Made by a program: the position numbers and the translations under genes. 64,000 nucleotides of DNA from Bacillus sp. OV166 (lineage in GTDB: Bacteria > Bacillota > Bacilli > Bacillales > Cytobacillaceae), in contig NZ_FXWM01000001.1 of NCBI RefSeq assembly GCF_900177675.1, positions 3,419,001 to 3,483,000 of the forward strand, given 5' to 3'. Below, piece by piece: positions 61,134 through 64,000 of the stretch; the stretch's first letter is position 1; every line of letters starts with the position of its first letter. The notes beneath the pieces are model-generated. The model ran no database searches. It was given only the letters and a program-made list of their open reading frames with translations, and was not told where the DNA came from.

Positions 61134-61233
61134 CTCTTTTTTTCAATGCTATGATGATCATGTAAATAAAATCAATTAAAGATTCTGATGTTAAACATGA
61201 TCATTTTTATAAGGAAGAAAAGAGGAGATCACA

Positions 61234-62481
61234 ATGAAATCAAATACAGATCGTCGATGGCTGATTGTGTTAGGAACTATTATCGTACAGATGGGTTTAG
61301 GTACCATCTATACGTGGAGTCTTTTTAACCAGCCGTTAGTAGAACTCTTTCATTGGAAGTTAAATTCAGTTGCTATTACTTTTTCAATTACGAGCTTCGC
61401 CTTGGCATTCTCTACTTTATTTGCCGGGAAGCTACAGGATAAATGGGGGCTTCGCCGTGTAATTGGTTGTGCAGGTCTTGTGCTGGGGGCAGGCTTAATC
61501 CTTAGTTCCCAGGTATCATCATTATGGATGCTTTATATTTTAGTAGGGGTTGTCGTTGGGGCAGCAGATGGCACAGCTTACATCACATCCTTATCTAATT
61601 TAATTAAGTGGTTTCCAGAGAGAAAAGGACTTATTTCTGGAATTTCTGTTGGTGCATACGGTACGGGCAGTTTGTTATTCAAGTTCATTAACGGTTCACT
61701 TATCCAATCTGTTGGTGTGTCTCAAGCCTTCTTTTACTGGGGAGTAATTGTCCTGATTTTGGTTGTGGGTGGTTCATTCCTTGTCCGGGAAGCAAAAATG
61801 AGTTATGAGCCACAAACCGTTGGTGGCAGTATCCAAAAAGATTATACAGTTAAAGAAATGCTTAAAACAAAGCAAGCCTACCTATTATTCTTTATTTTCT
61901 TTACAGCGTGCATGAGTGGTTTATTCTTGATTGGGATCGTGAAGGATATTGGTGTTCGATTGGTAGGACTTGATATTGAAGCAGCAAGTAATGCAGTGGC
62001 ATTGGTTGCCATATTTAATACAAGCGGGCGCATCATTCTCGGGGCCTTATCAGATAAAGTGGGCCGTTTAAGAGTGGTATCAGGTGCACTTCTTGTAACA
62101 GCTGCAGCAGTAACAGTATTAAGCTTTGTGCAGCTTAATTATGCCTTGTTCTTTATCTGTGTTGCAGGGATTGCCTTTTGTTTTGGCGGTAATATTACGA
62201 TATTCCCTGCAATTGTAGCTGATTTCTTTGGCTTGAAAAATCAGAGCAAAAATTACGGAATCATTTATCAGGGCTTCGGAATTGGAGCCATTTCTGGATC
62301 ATTTATTGCTTCTGCCTTAGGTGGTTTCATACCGACCTTTAAGCTTATTGCTGTACTGAGCATTGTTTCATTACTCATCGCATTGACCATCAAGGCACCA
62401 AATTTTGGCGAGCCGAAAACGAAGAAGAAAAGGAATCATGGAGAGATTCGCAGTCTTTCACCAGAGACACGAGCAAGTTAA
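61234..62481 (+). CDS. OFA (oxalate/formate antiporter)-family MFS transporter
   Basis: A 415-residue protein after AAGAGGAGATCACA. Twelve TM segments; the first reads WLIVLGTIIVQMGLGTIYTWS, the hallmark of OFA/YhjX-type transporters, followed by the motif A loop AGKLQDKWGLRRVIG and PERKGLISGISVGAYG. The second motif A loop is LGALSDKVGRLRVVSG. Members move oxalate, formate or other small carboxylates. In E. coli the YpdA/YpdB pair (LytS/LytTR type) controls the OFA transporter yhjX, so this neighbour pair suggests the same logic, with pyruvate or a related acid as signal. Confidence 0.88.
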   Translation: MKSNTDRRWLIVLGTIIVQMGLGTIYTWSLFNQPLVELFHWKLNSVAITFSITSFALAFSTLFAGKLQDKWGLRRVIGCAGLVLGAGLILSSQVSSLWMLYILVGVVVGAADGTAYITSLSNLIKWFPERKGLISGISVGAYGTGSLLFKFINGSLIQSVGVSQAFFYWGVIVLILVVGGSFLVREAKMSYEPQTVGGSIQKDYTVKEMLKTKQAYLLFFIFFTACMSGLFLIGIVKDIGVRLVGLDIEAASNAVALVAIFNTSGRIILGALSDKVGRLRVVSGALLVTAAAVTVLSFVQLNYALFFICVAGIAFCFGGNITIFPAIVADFFGLKNQSKNYGIIYQGFGIGAISGSFIASALGGFIPTFKLIAVLSIVSLLIALTIKAPNFGEPKTKKKRNHGEIRSLSPETRAS

Positions 62482-62500
62482 ATGATCGCTATGAAAAAAG

Positions 62501-62539
62501 AGGCAGCGAACCCAATCGGGAGCGGTGCCTTTTTTTTAT
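62501..62539 (+). terminator. Terminator after the MFS gene
   Basis: Imperfect stem AGGCA.CG..CCC / GGG..CG.TGCCT followed by eight T. Confidence 0.8.
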
Positions 62540-62570
62540 CTGATAAAAAGCAGGTAGAAAACAAATTGAT

Positions 62571-63593
62571 TCAATCACCTTTTATTATTTGAGCCCTATC
62601 CTCCATTTGTGGAGGTTCTTCAAACCACCCATGCTTAATCTTAATTTCAATTCCTTCTTGTCCGTAGAAATATATATCTTTAGCAATTAATGAAAATTTT
62701 ATACATATATCATTTCTTAAACTAAAAAAGGTTCCAAAACTACCTCCTACAAGTCCAAATCCATTGAGAAGGTAGACGCAATGCATCATGAGATTATCCG
62801 AAAATGGTGCCATTGTAGAAGTAGTTACCGTGCTTCCAGATGTAGCAGAGAAGTGAACATTACTCTCTAAAAGCATTTCCTCGAATGTTTTGATTTGTTT
62901 CTTACAAAGTTCAATTCCTTTTACAAAATATTGTTTAACATCTTTGTTAACTGCACATTGTGCGAAACCAGTAATCAATTGCATCCCAATATTATTTGTC
63001 TCAATTCCATGGTGAATAATACCAAGCTCCATGTCATTTAAAGTCCTCTTGTCACCAAAAGGCTTAAATCCTTGCATGTACTTTTTGCTTCTAATAAATT
63101 CAGTTGTTTTTGGCATAGTAACTTTTGGGGGAAGGGTAAGAATCCCTTTTTCTAGCAGATAAAGGGTAGACAATTTATAAAATTTTTGAGTAACAGAAGT
63201 AAGTCCCTCATAAATCTGAATAACTTTATCGTTATATGCCATATTCATATTAATGGTGTACATACCCATGCTAACTTCTTTTAATATACGGACCAACATA
63301 ATATCAAATCCATTATCGAATAACTTAGGAGCTTCTACGTTGACGTTTTCTTTTGTATATCCAACAGGTTTCGCCATTTTTTGGTTTGTAAATATCTCTT
63401 CCATTTGCACAACAAAATAATTCAGTTCTTGCCACAAACCGCCCATAATATTCCTAGCTTCTTGGTCATCCGATTTCTCTATAAAGTATTCCAATATTCT
63501 CATAATAAGGGTTTTTTCTATGTATGTAAGCCAAAGTGTACCCACCTCTGGTGCACTTATTGGGTTTGTTAGAATCAAATCTATAACCTCCAT
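62571..63593 (-). CDS. DUF3231 family protein (two-domain), paralogue
   Basis: A 340-residue protein, the second DUF3231 gene in the window. The two helical halves are visible again (TNPISAPEVGTLWLTYIEKT and KRTLNDMELGIIHHGIETN), with the shared string APFSDNLMMHCVYLLNG near residue 265. The ATG at 63593 has no ribosome site, but its own GGAGG is seven to eight bases upstream of TTG 63578, which may be the true start (ILTNPISAPEVG). It is divergent from a gerA-type gene. The link with germination genes is seen at both DUF3231 loci here. Confidence 0.8.
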   Translation of the reverse strand: MEVIDLILTNPISAPEVGTLWLTYIEKTLIMRILEYFIEKSDDQEARNIMGGLWQELNYFVVQMEEIFTNQKMAKPVGYTKENVNVEAPKLFDNGFDIMLVRILKEVSMGMYTINMNMAYNDKVIQIYEGLTSVTQKFYKLSTLYLLEKGILTLPPKVTMPKTTEFIRSKKYMQGFKPFGDKRTLNDMELGIIHHGIETNNIGMQLITGFAQCAVNKDVKQYFVKGIELCKKQIKTFEEMLLESNVHFSATSGSTVTTSTMAPFSDNLMMHCVYLLNGFGLVGGSFGTFFSLRNDICIKFSLIAKDIYFYGQEGIEIKIKHGWFEEPPQMEDRAQIIKGD

Positions 63594-63683
63594 GACTTTT
63601 TAATTTTAGTGTGTTCAAAGGGACGGGAATTAGTCAATTTTAAAACGTTACTTCAATCAGGAGTCGAGCCTTCCTTCTTTTTC

Positions 63684-63713
63684 GGAATAATCCTTAACAT
63701 TTATACCATAATA
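63684..63713 (+). promoter_or_regulatory. Candidate sigma-G promoter of the gerA-type gene
   Basis: GGAATA, 17 bases, CATAATA; compared with the forespore sigma-G pattern TGAATA-N17-18-CATACTA there is one mismatch in each element. It lies 31 bp upstream of the ATG, where ger operons are expected to be controlled by sigma-G. Confidence 0.5.
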
Positions 63714-63743
63714 AGACAATAAAAGAAAAAAGAGGTTACTGTA

Positions 63744-64000
63744 ATGTTTTTTAAAGAATCTACAACAATCTCTAAAAATTCAAACGAAAATCTAGAGAAG
63801 TTAAAAGCTGTTCTTTCTAATTGCGAAGATCTAAAAATCTTTCCGTGGCAATATGGGCCGGATTTAATATATAACGCTTTCTCGGTTTATTTCGAGACGT
63901 TGGTTCAAGAGAAAAGCGTAAATTATATGAAAGAATCCATGCAGGATTTGGTACCACATGAAGTTGGTCCAGCAACGGTGATTACACCGAGAGATGTCAT
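63744..64000 (+). CDS. GerA-type spore germination protein, N-terminal part (3' end off window)
   Basis: ATG 63744 follows AGAGGTTACTGTA. The visible 85 residues include NLEKLKAVLSNCEDLKIFPW, DLIYNAFSVYFETLVQEKSV, and PHEVGPATVITPRDV, which fit the soluble N-terminal part of GerAA proteins (an acidic DLxxxFxExLV strand followed by a helix). It would be the first gene of a second ger operon. Because only the start is visible, the assignment rests on pattern, context and the sigma-G-like promoter. Confidence 0.6.
   Translation, partial: MFFKESTTISKNSNENLEKLKAVLSNCEDLKIFPWQYGPDLIYNAFSVYFETLVQEKSVNYMKESMQDLVPHEVGPATVITPRDV

Noticed and set aside
1..64000. tRNA, rRNA, CRISPR arrays, complete insertion sequences or replication origin
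   Set aside because: None of the expected conserved sequences, regularly spaced repeats or transposase genes was seen on reading both strands.

Overview
The window looks like chromosome from a low-GC, endospore-forming member of the Bacillaceae (Bacillus/Neobacillus-like). It carries spore germination operons of the GerA type, KinB-like and LytS-like kinases, Bacillus-style put and gdh genes, strong AGGAGG ribosome binding sites and cre-like CcpA sites. I see no rRNA, tRNA, CRISPR array, complete insertion sequence or replication origin.

Layout. (1) 1-7.2 kb: the 5' part of an LCP-family gene, relics of an MscS channel and of a germination permease, a DUF3231 gene, then catabolic oxidoreductases: a 5'-truncated [2Fe-2S] subunit, a DadA-like oxidase, DUF1904, a fumarylacetoacetase-family enzyme and a flavin amine oxidase. 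(2) 7.5-20.8 kb: a plant-glycan utilisation locus. It has a GntR/LacI-type regulator without a canonical start codon, two GH2 enzymes, a CUT1 ABC importer (binding protein and two permeases, no ATPase), a small membrane protein and a 1374-residue secreted GH43 enzyme with four CBM6-like repeats and a C-terminal FIMAH-like domain. (3) 21-24.5 kb: a Gfo/Idh oxidoreductase and a GC-rich block (two SDR-type genes and a truncated VOC gene) that looks foreign. (4) 24.6-30.4 kb: a YtkA-like lipoprotein, a 26-residue holin-like type I toxin, and a defence block (mcrC, mcrB and a divergent family-4-type uracil-DNA glycosylase) bracketed by two copies of the same border sequence. (5) 30.4-40.4 kb: DUF817, a Bcr/CflA exporter, an MDR reductase between two 77-bp direct repeats, a nonsense-interrupted secreted glycerophosphodiesterase, a Tat-type metallophosphoesterase and a NERD nuclease-like pair. 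(6) 40.4-53 kb: proline catabolism (putBC plus an AAA+ activator lacking the GAFTGA loop), a second toxin-like ORF coupled to a CBS-HEPN protein, a stress protein behind a sigma-B-like promoter, a sensor kinase, truncated haemoglobin, a GltC-like regulator divergent from gdhA, and a PadR gene fused to a relic of the CBS-HEPN gene. (7) 53-64 kb: nitroreductase, VOC protein, lone acyl carrier protein, a gerA-type tricistron, a LytS/LytTR pair in front of an oxalate/formate-family MFS transporter, a second DUF3231 gene and the start of another gerA-type gene.

The most interesting signals are the repeat-bracketed McrBC/UDG island with an adjacent type I toxin, and the second toxin copy whose stop codon sits in the ribosome binding site of a CBS-HEPN (candidate RNase) gene. 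The genes are otherwise ordinary Bacillaceae functions. All functional calls come from reading translations and motifs; no database search was run.
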